A stretch of DNA of 64,000 nt from Micromonospora sp. RP3T. GTDB lineage: Bacteria; Actinomycetota; Actinomycetes; Mycobacteriales; Micromonosporaceae. Both the position numbers and the translations under genes were made by a program. The stretch spans positions 150,183 through 214,182 of the forward strand of contig NZ_PYPS01000006.1 of assembly GCF_003027925.1 (NCBI RefSeq), read 5' to 3'. Positions 7,815-20,123 of the stretch are shown here, one piece after another. How positions within the stretch are numbered: position 1 is the first letter of the stretch; each line of letters starts with the position of its first letter. The notes beneath the pieces were generated by a model. The model saw only the letters and a list, made by a program, of their open reading frames with translations. It did not search any database and was not told where the DNA came from.

Positions 7815-7846
7815 ACGGGGGAGTGGCCACTCGGCCGCTCCCCCGT
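7815..7846 (+). terminator. Stem-loop between rpsO and pnp
   Basis: ACGGGGGAG (7815-7823) pairs perfectly with CTCCCCCGT (7838-7846) around a 14-nt loop, starting 4 nt after the rpsO stop. It may terminate rpsO transcripts or, as in other bacteria, be the structured rpsO-pnp junction where RNase III cleavage and PNPase autoregulation act. The remaining 187 bp up to pnp show nothing else clear. Confidence 0.65.
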
Positions 7847-8033
7847 TCCGGTACCACCAGAAAGAAACCCGGCCGCGCGACGACCCGAGAGGGAGCCGGT
7901 CAGCACCGGTCTCCGGTAGTGGCCCCCGGGAATCCCGGCATCATGCCGGCCCACCCGGGCGCTTCGATCGAAGACCGGCCGCCTGAGCAGTTCCCGTGTC
8001 GTCGGCCGACGACGCGAAGGAGCACCACAGCAC

Positions 8034-12697
<4,664 letters not shown>

Positions 12698-12790
12698 TTC
12701 CCGCCGCGCCGGCCGGCCGGCGTGCTGATGGCCGGCGTGTTGGGGTGCGGCTGCGCAACGGCGATCAAGCGGCGTGGTCGTCGGCGGGTG

Positions 12791-12796
12791 CAGGCT
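12791..12796 (+). promoter_or_regulatory. -10-like CAGGCT, AraC-DinB gene
   Basis: CAGGCT ends 6 nt before ATG 12803 with no Shine-Dalgarno sequence in between. It fits the leaderless pattern seen at other genes in the window. Confidence 0.35.
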
Positions 12797-12802
12797 GGGC
12801 GC

Positions 12803-13735
12803 ATGACCTCGACGGACGGACTCACCGGCCTCCTCGACGTGCTCCAGGCCGCGCTCGACGACCCGGAGGTCGCCCCGGTCGACCTGGCCGCGCGGGCCCA
12901 CCTGTCCCGGTTCCACTTCGACCGGCTGGTCGCCGCGGCCACCGGCGAACCGCCCGGCGTGCTGCGCCGGCGACTGCTCCTGGAACGGGCGGCGTACCGG
13001 CTCGTCACCAGCGACCGGACCGTCCTCGACATCGCGGTCGAGGCCGGGTACGGCTCGCACGAGGCGTTCACCCGTGCCTTCCGTCGGTCGTACGGCTTCG
13101 CCCCGACCGCGGTCCGGCGACGTCGTCCGCCGACCTTCCGCGAGCTGGAGCTGCCCTGCCCCAGCGGCGTCCACTTCCAACCGCCCGGTGGCCTGAGGCT
13201 GCCGGCCGCACGTCAGGAGACCCCGATGAACGTGCTCCAGTCCCTGGTCGACCACCACGTCCAGACGCTCACCGCGATCATCGACCGCGCCGCCGGTCTC
13301 GACGACCAGGTCCTCGACCGGCCCGTCACCGTGTCCGTGGAAACCATCGACGAGCAGCCGACGCTCCGCTCACTGGTCAACGCCATGGTCACGCAGGAGG
13401 AACACTGGCTCTCGGCGCTGCGCGGCGGCGAGTGGCCCGACGAGAGCGACCGGTCGATGACCGGCCTGGCCGCCCGGCACGCGGTCGCCGGCCGCGACTG
13501 GCGGGCCTTCGTGGCCCGGACGCTTGCCGACGGCACCCTGGCCGACACGTTCGTCGACACCACCTGCACGCCCCCGAGCACCCACACGCTCGGCGGCACC
13601 ATCGGTCACGTGATCACCTTCGCCGCCGTGCGTCGGACCCTGGCGATCGGCGCACTGTGCAGCGCCGGGGTCACCGACCTCGGCGCCGGCGACCCGCGCC
13701 CGTACCTCGACCGCGTCGCCCTCGCCACCGACTGA
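12803..13735 (+). CDS. AraC-type DNA-binding domain fused to a DinB-like four-helix domain
   Basis: A 310-aa protein. Residues about 10-110 are an AraC/XylS DNA-binding domain: the first helix-turn-helix is DLAARAHLSRFHFDRLVAAA and the second is LDIAVEAGYGSHEAFTRAFR followed by RSYGFAPTAVR. After a linker, residues about 140-310 (NVLQSLVDHHVQTLTAIIDR, VTQEEHWLSALRGGEWPD, THTLGGTIGHVITFAAVRRT) form a DinB/YfiT-like bundle. Its metal-type histidines are partly present (H in DHH, H in EEHW, H in IGHVITF). The DinB part may sense a thiol or small ligand for the DNA-binding part. ATG 12803 is preferred over upstream starts. The target is unknown. Confidence 0.8.
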   Translation: MTSTDGLTGLLDVLQAALDDPEVAPVDLAARAHLSRFHFDRLVAAATGEPPGVLRRRLLLERAAYRLVTSDRTVLDIAVEAGYGSHEAFTRAFRRSYGFAPTAVRRRRPPTFRELELPCPSGVHFQPPGGLRLPAARQETPMNVLQSLVDHHVQTLTAIIDRAAGLDDQVLDRPVTVSVETIDEQPTLRSLVNAMVTQEEHWLSALRGGEWPDESDRSMTGLAARHAVAGRDWRAFVARTLADGTLADTFVDTTCTPPSTHTLGGTIGHVITFAAVRRTLAIGALCSAGVTDLGAGDPRPYLDRVALATD

Positions 13736-13739
13736 CGTG

Positions 13740-13800
13740 AAGGAGGGGCCCCCGGTTAACGCATTCTGCATAACAAGGGGACCCTATTAACGCCTGCCGG
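13740..13800. repeat. Decayed GGAGGGGCCCC/GTTAAC repeat
   Basis: It contains AGGAGGGGCCCCCGGTTAAC, then ATAACAAGGGGACCC and ATTAACGCCTGCCGG. It shares these blocks with the intact hairpin at 18927-18974 and with 37305-37342, so it looks like a degraded member of the same dispersed family. The arms no longer pair well. It fills the gap between the AraC-DinB gene and the acetyltransferase gene. Confidence 0.55.
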
Positions 13801-13848
13801 ACCGCCGTGACCTCGGCGAAATCGATGGTCGGTGGGCGCAGCCGAGCC

Positions 13849-13854
13849 TAGGCT
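13849..13854 (+). promoter_or_regulatory. -10 TAGGCT, leaderless acetyltransferase gene
   Basis: TAGGCT ends 7 nt before ATG 13862; the intervening GACCACC is not a ribosome binding site. Confidence 0.5.
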
Positions 13855-13861
13855 GACCACC

Positions 13862-14329
13862 ATGATCGACTCTGGAGAGCGTGACCGCCTCGGCCGCCGG
13901 GTGACCCTGCGGCCGGTGGACGACGACAACTGGCGGCCGGTGGCCGACGTGGCCCCGCGTGACGACCAGCGCGCCTTCGTCGCCGCGCTGGCCGCCCGCT
14001 ACCTGCTGCTCTCCACGCACTCGGACGTCTGGAACTCGCTCGCCGTGTACGCCGACGACACCGTGGTGGGGCACGTGATGTGGGGCGTGGACGACGACGG
14101 CTCCCGCTGGATCGGCGGCATGGTCGTCGATGCCGCCGAGCAGGGCCGGGGGCTGGGCCGCGCCACGGTACGCACGCTGGCCGACTGGCTGGCCGAGGCG
14201 GGCCGGCCGATCCGACTGAGCTACCACCCGGACAACACCGCGGCCGCCGCCCTCTACACCTCACTCGGCTTCCGCCCCACCGGCGCCATGGAGGACGACG
14301 AACTGGTGGCCGAACTCCACCCCTCCTGA
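13862..14329 (+). CDS. GNAT-family N-acetyltransferase
   Basis: A 155-aa GCN5-related acetyltransferase. VTLRPVDDDNWRPVADVAP at the N-terminus, GHVMWGVDDDGSRWIGGMVV as strands 4-5, then the acetyl-CoA loop EQGRGLGRATVRTL (Q/RxxGxG/A) and the C-terminal YHPDNTAAAALYTSLGFRPT. The sequence order and PDNTAAAALYTSLGF resemble spermidine/diamine acetyltransferases of the BltD type. The substrate is not established. ATG 13862 follows a -10 hexamer by 7 nt; an in-frame GTG at 13832 would cover that promoter. It converges on the debranching-enzyme gene, with a shared hairpin between. Confidence 0.85.
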   Translation: MIDSGERDRLGRRVTLRPVDDDNWRPVADVAPRDDQRAFVAALAARYLLLSTHSDVWNSLAVYADDTVVGHVMWGVDDDGSRWIGGMVVDAAEQGRGLGRATVRTLADWLAEAGRPIRLSYHPDNTAAAALYTSLGFRPTGAMEDDELVAELHPS

Positions 14330-14337
14330 CCCGCCCC

Positions 14338-14399
14338 CGTTGATCAAGAAGTTTGCGTCAGGGTCGCCGTCGGATCCGACGCAAACTTCTTGATCAACG
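14338..14399. terminator. Large bidirectional hairpin between convergent genes
   Basis: A 22-nt arm at 14338-14359 pairs perfectly with 14378-14399 around an 18-nt loop. The core reads TTGATCAAGAAGTTTGCG on one arm and its complement on the other. It is AT-richer than its surroundings. It sits 8 nt past the acetyltransferase stop (+) and 3 nt past the debranching-enzyme stop (-), so it can terminate transcription from both sides. Confidence 0.8.
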
Positions 14400-14402
14400 C
14401 CG

Positions 14403-16511
14403 TCAGGGGCGGGGAAGGGGGGTTTCGGAGGGGGTGCGGGGGGTGGGGATGTGGGCGGGGCGCAGGGTGGAGGGCAGGTTTGTCAGGGTGGGGTGGCCGG
14501 TGTGGGTGACCGTGGCCGTCACCGGGGTGCCGGCGATGCGGAGGTTGGTCGCGGTGAGCGCGCCCAGTTCCGGGCCGGCCAGCGGGCGCAGGTCGACCCG
14601 GCCGTTCGGCACGTCGGGGTAGACGCCGAGACCGGCCTGGAGCAGCAGCACGGCCGCCGCCGCCGACCAGGCCTGCGGGCGGCACGCCGCCGGGTAGGGC
14701 ACGGGTCGGCCGAGCGCCGCCCGGTCGTCGCCGCCGTACAGCTCGGGCAGGCGGTAGTCGAACGCCTCGGCGGCGGCGAGCAGGCCGTCGGCGAGGCGTA
14801 GCGCCGCGTCCCGGTGCCCGTCGCGGGCCAGCCCGGCGAGCACGATCGCGGTGTCGTGCGCCCAGATCGAACCGCAGTGGTACGACAGCGGGCTGAACCC
14901 GGCGTCGTCGGTGGACATGGTGCGCAGCCCGAAGCCGCCGGCCATCGCCTCGGTGGAGAGCAGCGCCGCCACCTGGGCAGATTCGGCGTCCGACAGCAGC
15001 CCGGTGCCGAGCAGGTGGCCGATGTTGCTGGTCAGCGCGTCGACCGGGCGCTTGTCCCGGTCCAGTGCCAGCGCGGGTTGCGGGCCGTGGCGGCCGTCCA
15101 CCCAGAACGCCGCGCGGAACCTGGTGGCGAGCCGGTCGGCGTAGCCGCGCCAGCGGTCGGCGTCCGGACGACCGAACGCGTCCAGCAGGTCCGCCCCGTC
15201 GGTGGCCGCGCGGTACGCGTACCCCTGCACCTCGGCCAGCACGATCGGCGGCGCGGCCAGCCGGCCGTCGCGGAAGCGCACCGCGTCGCCGGAGTCCTTC
15301 CAACCCTGGTTGGCCAGGCCGTGGCCGGTGGTGTCGATGTACTCGACGAAGCCGTCGCCGTCGGCGTCGGCGTGCTCCCCGAGCCAGCGCAGCGCCGCCT
15401 CCAGGTGCGGCAGCAGCGGCTCGATCTGGTCGGCGGGCAGGCCCCAGCGCCAGGCGTCGTGCAGCAGGCTGACCCAGAGCATGGTCGCGTCGACGGTGCC
15501 GTAGTACGCGGGCGGCAGCCGCAGCCCCTCGTTCGGGGCGAACTCGTGCCGGCGCAGCTCGTGCAGGATCTTGCCGGGCTGCTCGCCGGTGGCCGGGTCG
15601 ACCCGGGTGCCCTGCCGGCGGGCCAGCACCCGCAGCGTGCCGGCGGCCAGCTCGGTGCCGAGCGGCAGCATCATCCGGGCGGCCCAGAGGCTGTCCCGGC
15701 CGAACAGGGTGAGGAACCAGGGCACGCCGGCGCCGAGGAAGACGTCCTCCGGGTGGGCCGGCTCGGCCAGGCGCAGCGCGTGCAGGTCGGCCAGGGACCG
15801 GTTGAGCAGCCGGAGCAGTCGGCGGTCGTCGGCGGCGACCCGGGGTTCGGCCCAGCCGGGGCCGGGCGGCGCGGCGGTCACCACGGCCCGCGGGTCGGTG
15901 ACGGCGAGCCGCCAGCGCAGCGTGACCGAGTCGCCCGGGTCGACGGCGACCGCCCAGCTCAGGCGCGGCGCGACGGCGCGCTCGCCGGTGGCGTCCACGG
16001 TGGCGCCCGCGCCGGTCACGGTCACGGTGAGGCCGTCGGCGGCCCACTGCACCCGGCCCGGCTCCCCGGCCTTGGCCTCCAGCGGTTGGCCGGTGTGGCC
16101 GGTCTTGACCTGCTCGATCGGGGCGAGATCGCAGGCCAGGTCCACGGTGACGGTGGTGCGGACCGGCTCGGTGGCGGTGGACGACACCACGATCTCCTCG
16201 GTGAGACCGGCCGGGCCGGCCCGTCGGGTGCGTTCGACCCGGACGGTCGGGTCGGGGGTGGCGTCGCCGAGCCAGCGGGCCAGCGCGACGAAGCGGGCGC
16301 CGTGCGGGCCGGCGGCGCCGTTCGCGATCGTCTCCGGCACCCGGTCGTCGAGGCGAAGCTCGGCGCGGGAGAGCACCCGGGCGTCGGCGTGGAAGACGCC
16401 CTGGACGCCGTGCGGCCGGAGCTGTCCGGCCGCGTCGCCGAGCGCGCTCGTGGGGGCGTGCACCACCCCGACCAGGTCGTGCAGCAGTGGTTGGAGGTGG
16501 CGTTCGGTCAC
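14403..16511 (-). CDS. Glycogen debranching-type amylo-alpha-1,6-glucosidase
   Basis: A 702-aa protein. The N-terminal 'glycogen debranching N-terminal' domain covers about residues 1-230, with GVFHADARVLSRAELRLDDR. The C-terminal (alpha/alpha)6-barrel of the GH63/GDE type carries GAGVPWFLTLFGRDSLWAAR, YYGTVDATMLWVSLLHDAWR, GLANQGWKDSGDAV, VQGYAYRAATDGADLL and SYHCGSIWAHDTAI. The D/E residues in GRDSLW and NQGWKDS are the probable catalytic positions. No signal peptide is visible, so it likely acts on internal alpha-glucan. It is divergent from lacI and the malEFG-like importer, which indicates a shared maltodextrin/glycogen role. GTG start at 16511 follows an AGGAG. Confidence 0.85.
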   Translation of the reverse strand: MTERHLQPLLHDLVGVVHAPTSALGDAAGQLRPHGVQGVFHADARVLSRAELRLDDRVPETIANGAAGPHGARFVALARWLGDATPDPTVRVERTRRAGPAGLTEEIVVSSTATEPVRTTVTVDLACDLAPIEQVKTGHTGQPLEAKAGEPGRVQWAADGLTVTVTGAGATVDATGERAVAPRLSWAVAVDPGDSVTLRWRLAVTDPRAVVTAAPPGPGWAEPRVAADDRRLLRLLNRSLADLHALRLAEPAHPEDVFLGAGVPWFLTLFGRDSLWAARMMLPLGTELAAGTLRVLARRQGTRVDPATGEQPGKILHELRRHEFAPNEGLRLPPAYYGTVDATMLWVSLLHDAWRWGLPADQIEPLLPHLEAALRWLGEHADADGDGFVEYIDTTGHGLANQGWKDSGDAVRFRDGRLAAPPIVLAEVQGYAYRAATDGADLLDAFGRPDADRWRGYADRLATRFRAAFWVDGRHGPQPALALDRDKRPVDALTSNIGHLLGTGLLSDAESAQVAALLSTEAMAGGFGLRTMSTDDAGFSPLSYHCGSIWAHDTAIVLAGLARDGHRDAALRLADGLLAAAEAFDYRLPELYGGDDRAALGRPVPYPAACRPQAWSAAAAVLLLQAGLGVYPDVPNGRVDLRPLAGPELGALTATNLRIAGTPVTATVTHTGHPTLTNLPSTLRPAHIPTPRTPSETPLPRP

Positions 16512-16548
16512 GGGGGAACTCCTGGTGCTGATCGGTGGCGCGGATGTC

Positions 16549-16577
16549 TTGACAACTGGCTGCGGCCGGGTGCAGAG
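16549..16577 (+). promoter_or_regulatory. Probable lacI/mal promoter
   Basis: TTGACA (16549-16554) followed after 18 bp by CAGAGT (16573-16578) is the best -35 match in the window with an acceptable -10. It would start transcription about 20 bp before the inverted repeat at 16598-16639. It lies in the divergent region between the debranching-enzyme gene and lacI. Confidence 0.45.
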
Positions 16578-16597
16578 TGCGAAACATTCCAGAAACT

Positions 16598-16639
16598 TTG
16601 AACGATCTAATCCTGCCGCATCGGCATTGGATCGTTCAA
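16598..16639. promoter_or_regulatory. Operator-like inverted repeat upstream of lacI
   Basis: TTGAACGATC (16598-16607) and GATCGTTCAA (16630-16639) are perfect 10-bp inverted copies separated by 22 bp. They lie between the probable promoter and the lacI start and could be bound by the LacI protein encoded next to them, giving autoregulation and joint control of the divergent debranching-enzyme gene. Confidence 0.6.
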
Positions 16640-16657
16640 GGCGGCGAGAGGGATTTC

Positions 16658-17647
16658 GTGGGAGAAAAGGTAACCATCGCGACCGTGGCCCGGCATGCCC
16701 AGGTCAGCCGGCAGACCGTCTCCAACGTGCTCAACGCCCCGCACATCGTCCGCGAGGACACCCGCCGCCGGGTGCGGGAGGCCATCGCCGCGCTCGGCTA
16801 TCGGGCCAACCAGGCCGCCCGCCAGATGCGGACCGGGCGGTCCCGGCTCATCGCCGTCCGCATCGAGCCCACCCGGGACGGCATCAACGGCTCCGTGCTC
16901 GACCGCTTCCTGCACGGCCTCACCGAGACCGCCGACGCCACCGGCTACCGGGTCATGCTCTACACCGCCCGCCACGACGACGACGAGATCTCCACCTACG
17001 ACGACCTGCTCGGCGCGTACGACCTGGACGCGTTCGTGCTCACCGGCACCAAGCACCGCGACCCGCGTACCGCATGGCTGGCTGAGCGGGAGGTGCCGTT
17101 CGTGACGTTCGGCCGGCCCTGGGACACGCCGGAGGCGCACCCCTGGGTCGACGTGGACGGCGCCGCCGGCACCGCCCAGGCCACCCGACACCTGCTCGCC
17201 GCCGGCCACCGTCGGATCGCGTTCCTCGGCTGGCCCGCCGGTTCCGGCGTCGGCGACGACAGGCGCGCCGGCTGGCGTACCACGATGGCGGAGGTCGGCC
17301 TCGACGGCGCCGCACCGGACCGCGCCACCGAGGACGGCATCGCCGAGGGGGAGCGCGAGGCCCGCGCGCTGCTCGCCCTCGACGCGCCGCCGACGGCGTT
17401 GGTCTGCGCCAGCGACTCGCTGGCCCTCGGCGCGTGGCAGGCCGCCCGCGACGCCGGGACCGACGTGGCGGTCGTCGGCTTCGACGACACCCCGGTGGCC
17501 GCCGCGGTCGGGCTGAGCAGCGTCAGCCAGCCGCTCGGCGAGGCCGCCGCCCGCTGCGTCGAGCTGCTCACCGGGCTGCTCGACGGGCAACAACGCGACC
17601 CCCAACTGCTGCTCGACCCCTCGCTGGTGCTCCGGCACTCGGCGTGA
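16658..17647 (+). CDS. LacI-family transcriptional regulator of the alpha-glucan locus
   Basis: A 329-aa protein. The N-terminal helix-turn-helix with hinge is VTIATVARHAQVSRQTVSNV, LNAPHIVREDTRRRVREAIA and ALGYRANQAARQMRTGRS. The periplasmic-binding-protein-like sensor follows, with LDAFVLTGTKHRDPR, FVTFGRPWDT, VDVDGAAGTAQATRHLLAAG, HRRIAFLGWP and VVGFDDTPVAAAVGLSSVSQ. Such proteins repress sugar genes until a sugar ligand binds. GTG 16658 is preceded by GAGAGGG; an in-frame ATG at 16577 would read through the operator-like repeat and is disfavoured. It is followed after 25 bp by the sugar-binding lipoprotein gene. Confidence 0.88.
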   Translation: MGEKVTIATVARHAQVSRQTVSNVLNAPHIVREDTRRRVREAIAALGYRANQAARQMRTGRSRLIAVRIEPTRDGINGSVLDRFLHGLTETADATGYRVMLYTARHDDDEISTYDDLLGAYDLDAFVLTGTKHRDPRTAWLAEREVPFVTFGRPWDTPEAHPWVDVDGAAGTAQATRHLLAAGHRRIAFLGWPAGSGVGDDRRAGWRTTMAEVGLDGAAPDRATEDGIAEGEREARALLALDAPPTALVCASDSLALGAWQAARDAGTDVAVVGFDDTPVAAAVGLSSVSQPLGEAAARCVELLTGLLDGQQRDPQLLLDPSLVLRHSA

Positions 17648-17672
17648 TCCCATCCCCCACCAGGAGAAACAG

Positions 17673-18920
17673 ATGACACCACGGATGCTCACCCGGGCCG
17701 CGGTGGCCGGCGTCGCCGCCGTCGCCCTGCTCGGCTCCGCCGCCTGCGGCAGCGGCTTCGACGACTCGGCCACCGACACCAAGCAGTCCAGCGGCCCGGC
17801 CAGCCTGCAGATCCTGATCGGCTCCTCCGGCGACGCCGAGACCAAGGCCGTGAAGGACGCCGCCGCCGCGTGGGCCGGCTCCTCCGGCAACTCCGCCACC
17901 GTCACCCCGGCGCAGGACCTCACGCAGCAGCTCGGCCAGGCGCTGGCCGGCGGCACCCCGCCGGACGTCTTCTACGTCGACGCGGCCCGCTTCGCCGACT
18001 TCGCCAGCGTCGGCGCGCTGGAGCCGTACGGGGACAAGGTCGCCAACTCCGACGACTTCTACGAGAGCCTGCGCACCGCGTTCACCTACGACGGCAAGCT
18101 CTACTGCGCGCCGAAGGACTTCTCCACCCTGGCCCTCCAGATCAACACCGACCTGTGGGCCAAGGCCGGCCTGACCGACGCCGACGTGCCGACCACCTGG
18201 GACCAGCTCACCGCCGTCAGCCAGAAGATCAAGGCCAAGGGCCAGGTGGCGCTCGCGCTCGGCGACACCCGGGACCGCATCGGCGCGTTCATGGTGCAGA
18301 ACGGCGGCTGGCTGATGAGCAAGGACGGCAAGCAGCCGACCGCGGACACCCCGGAGAACCTCCAGGCCCTGCAGTACGTCAAGTCGTTGCTCACCAACGG
18401 ATACGCGAAGTTCCCGAAGCAGCTCGACTCCGGCTGGTCCGGCGAGGCGTTCGGCAAGGGCAAGGCCGTGATGACCATCGAGGGCAACTGGATCAAGGGT
18501 GCCCTGCAGAACGACTTCCCGAACGTGAAGTACAAGGTGGTGCCGCTGCCGGCCGGCCCGAAGGGCCAGGGCACGCTCTCCTTCACCCAGTGCTGGGGCA
18601 TCGCGGCCAAGTCGAAGTACAAGGAGCAGGCGATCAAGTTCGTCGAGGCGATGACCGCCGGCGAGCAGCAGATCGGCTTCGCCAAGGCGTTCGGCGTGAT
18701 GCCGTCCCGCCAGTCGGTCCGCGACCAGTACACCGGCGCGTTCCCGGCGGACAAGCCGTTCATCGACGGCGTCGAGTACGCCCAGGGCCCGGTGAACGCG
18801 CCGAAGATGGACAGCGTGCTGCGGGACCTGGAGGCCGGCCTCCAGGGCCTGACCACCGGTGACCCGAAGACGATCCTGGCGAACTTCGACAAGAACGCCA
18901 AGGCGGCGCTCGGCGGCTGA
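17673..18920 (+). CDS. Sugar ABC transporter substrate-binding lipoprotein (MalE-like)
   Basis: A 415-aa extracytoplasmic solute receptor. The signal peptide ends with LLGSAACGSG, and Cys25 is the likely lipidated residue. ILIGSSGDAETKAVKDAAAA, DLTQQLGQALAGGTPPDVFY, LYCAPKDFSTLALQINTDLW and GEAFGKGKAVMTIEGNWIKG are typical of the carbohydrate uptake CUT1 family of binding proteins. RBS AGGAG precedes the ATG. It is followed by two permease genes, and no ATPase is encoded nearby, so a shared MsiK-type ATPase elsewhere is likely. Maltodextrin or a similar alpha-glucoside is inferred from the neighbouring debranching enzyme. Confidence 0.88.
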   Translation: MTPRMLTRAAVAGVAAVALLGSAACGSGFDDSATDTKQSSGPASLQILIGSSGDAETKAVKDAAAAWAGSSGNSATVTPAQDLTQQLGQALAGGTPPDVFYVDAARFADFASVGALEPYGDKVANSDDFYESLRTAFTYDGKLYCAPKDFSTLALQINTDLWAKAGLTDADVPTTWDQLTAVSQKIKAKGQVALALGDTRDRIGAFMVQNGGWLMSKDGKQPTADTPENLQALQYVKSLLTNGYAKFPKQLDSGWSGEAFGKGKAVMTIEGNWIKGALQNDFPNVKYKVVPLPAGPKGQGTLSFTQCWGIAAKSKYKEQAIKFVEAMTAGEQQIGFAKAFGVMPSRQSVRDQYTGAFPADKPFIDGVEYAQGPVNAPKMDSVLRDLEAGLQGLTTGDPKTILANFDKNAKAALGG

Positions 18921-18926
18921 GGTGTG

Positions 18927-18974
18927 AGGAGGGGCCCCCTGTTAACAGACGGGTGTTAACAAGGGGCCCCTCCT
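18927..18974. repeat. Strong intra-operon hairpin between the malE-like and malF-like genes
   Basis: AGGAGGGGCCCCCTGTTAAC plus A (18927-18947) pairs with the segment at 18954-18974 around a 6-nt loop, 20 of 21 positions matching. It starts 7 bp after the binding-protein stop. It is the best preserved copy of a dispersed family (others at 13740-13800 and 37305-37342). By analogy with the malE-malF intergenic repeats of enteric bacteria it may protect the 3' end of the binding-protein mRNA or partly terminate, so that receptor is made in excess of permease. Confidence 0.75.
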
Positions 18975-19003
18975 TCCACCTCCACCGAGCGAAGGAGGAG
19001 GGA

Positions 19004-20122
19004 ATGGCAACGGACACGCTCGCCGCGCCGGGCACCGCGTCGGCCGGCCCGCCGCGTCGCCGTACGGGCGGCATCCGCAGTAACGAGAACCTCGCCGGCT
19101 GGCTCTTCGTCGCGCCGGTGATCGTGATCCTCGGGCTCTTCCTGCTGCTGCCGATCCTGATGGCGCTCTGGGTGAGCCTCACCGACTGGAACGGCCAGGG
19201 CAGCCCGTTCACCGGCGACGTGCCGTTCGTCGGTGGCGACAACTACAGCCGGCTGTTCACCGACGACGGGCTCGCCCGCCGCGACTTCATGACCGCCATC
19301 CGCAACAACATCTACTACGTGGCGCTCGTGGTGCCGGTGCAGACCGCGCTCGCGCTCGGTCTCGCCCTGGTGGTCAACAACCGGCTGCTGAAGGGGAAGG
19401 GCTTCTTCCGCAGCGCGTTCTACTTCCCGTCCGTGACCAGCTCGGTCGCGGTCAGCGTGGTCTTCCTGTTCCTGTTCGCCAACTCCGGCGCGGTCAACCG
19501 GCTGCTCGGTCTGCTCGGCGTCGACGGGCCGGAGTGGTTCGCCGACGGTCGCGGCGTGCTGCACCTGGTCCTCGGCGCGTTCGGGTTGGACGCCCCGCCG
19601 GCCGCGCTCACCTCCGGCGGCCCGTTCGGGCTGAGCTGGTGGGAGTGGCTCTCCGGGCCCAGCGTGGCCATGATGTCGATCATCTGCCTGGTCATCTGGA
19701 CCACCTCGGGCACGTTCATGCTGATGTACCTGGCCGCGTTGCAGAACGTCCCGGTGGCGCTGGACGAGGCCGGCATGCTCGACGGGGCGTCCCGCTGGCA
19801 GCGCTTCCGGTACGTCACGCTGCCGCTGCTCAAGCCCACCACGTTCCTCGTGGTCACGCTGGGACTGATCGGCTCCTGGCAGGTCTTCGACCAGGTGTAC
19901 GTGATGAGCCAGGGTGACCCGGCCAAGACCACGCTCACCCCGGCGTACCTGTCGTACCGGACCGCGTTCCGCGACTTCGACTACGGCTCCGGCGCGGCCA
20001 TCTCGTTCGTGCTGTTCCTGATCATCATTCTGCTCACCCTGTTCCAGCGCCGGCTGATGGCCGACCGGGACGGCAACCGGCGCGGCCGGTGGTGGCGGCG
20101 ACGCGTACCGGAGGGGTCCTGA
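19004..20122 (+). CDS. Sugar ABC transporter permease (MalF-like)
   Basis: A 372-aa inner-membrane permease. A polar N-terminus is followed by LFVAPVIVILGLFLLLPILM as the first transmembrane segment, then about five more. The cytoplasmic EAA loop that contacts the ATPase is ALDEAGMLDGASRWQRFRYV followed by TLPLLKPTT. A longer extracytoplasmic loop (VDGPEWFADGRGVLHLVLGA and following) makes it larger than minimal CUT1 permeases. ATG 19004 follows GGAGGAGGG, a very strong ribosome binding site just past the intergenic hairpin. The stop is 1 bp before the next permease start, so the two are coupled. Confidence 0.9.
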   Translation: MATDTLAAPGTASAGPPRRRTGGIRSNENLAGWLFVAPVIVILGLFLLLPILMALWVSLTDWNGQGSPFTGDVPFVGGDNYSRLFTDDGLARRDFMTAIRNNIYYVALVVPVQTALALGLALVVNNRLLKGKGFFRSAFYFPSVTSSVAVSVVFLFLFANSGAVNRLLGLLGVDGPEWFADGRGVLHLVLGAFGLDAPPAALTSGGPFGLSWWEWLSGPSVAMMSIICLVIWTTSGTFMLMYLAALQNVPVALDEAGMLDGASRWQRFRYVTLPLLKPTTFLVVTLGLIGSWQVFDQVYVMSQGDPAKTTLTPAYLSYRTAFRDFDYGSGAAISFVLFLIIILLTLFQRRLMADRDGNRRGRWWRRRVPEGS

Positions 20123-20123
20123 C

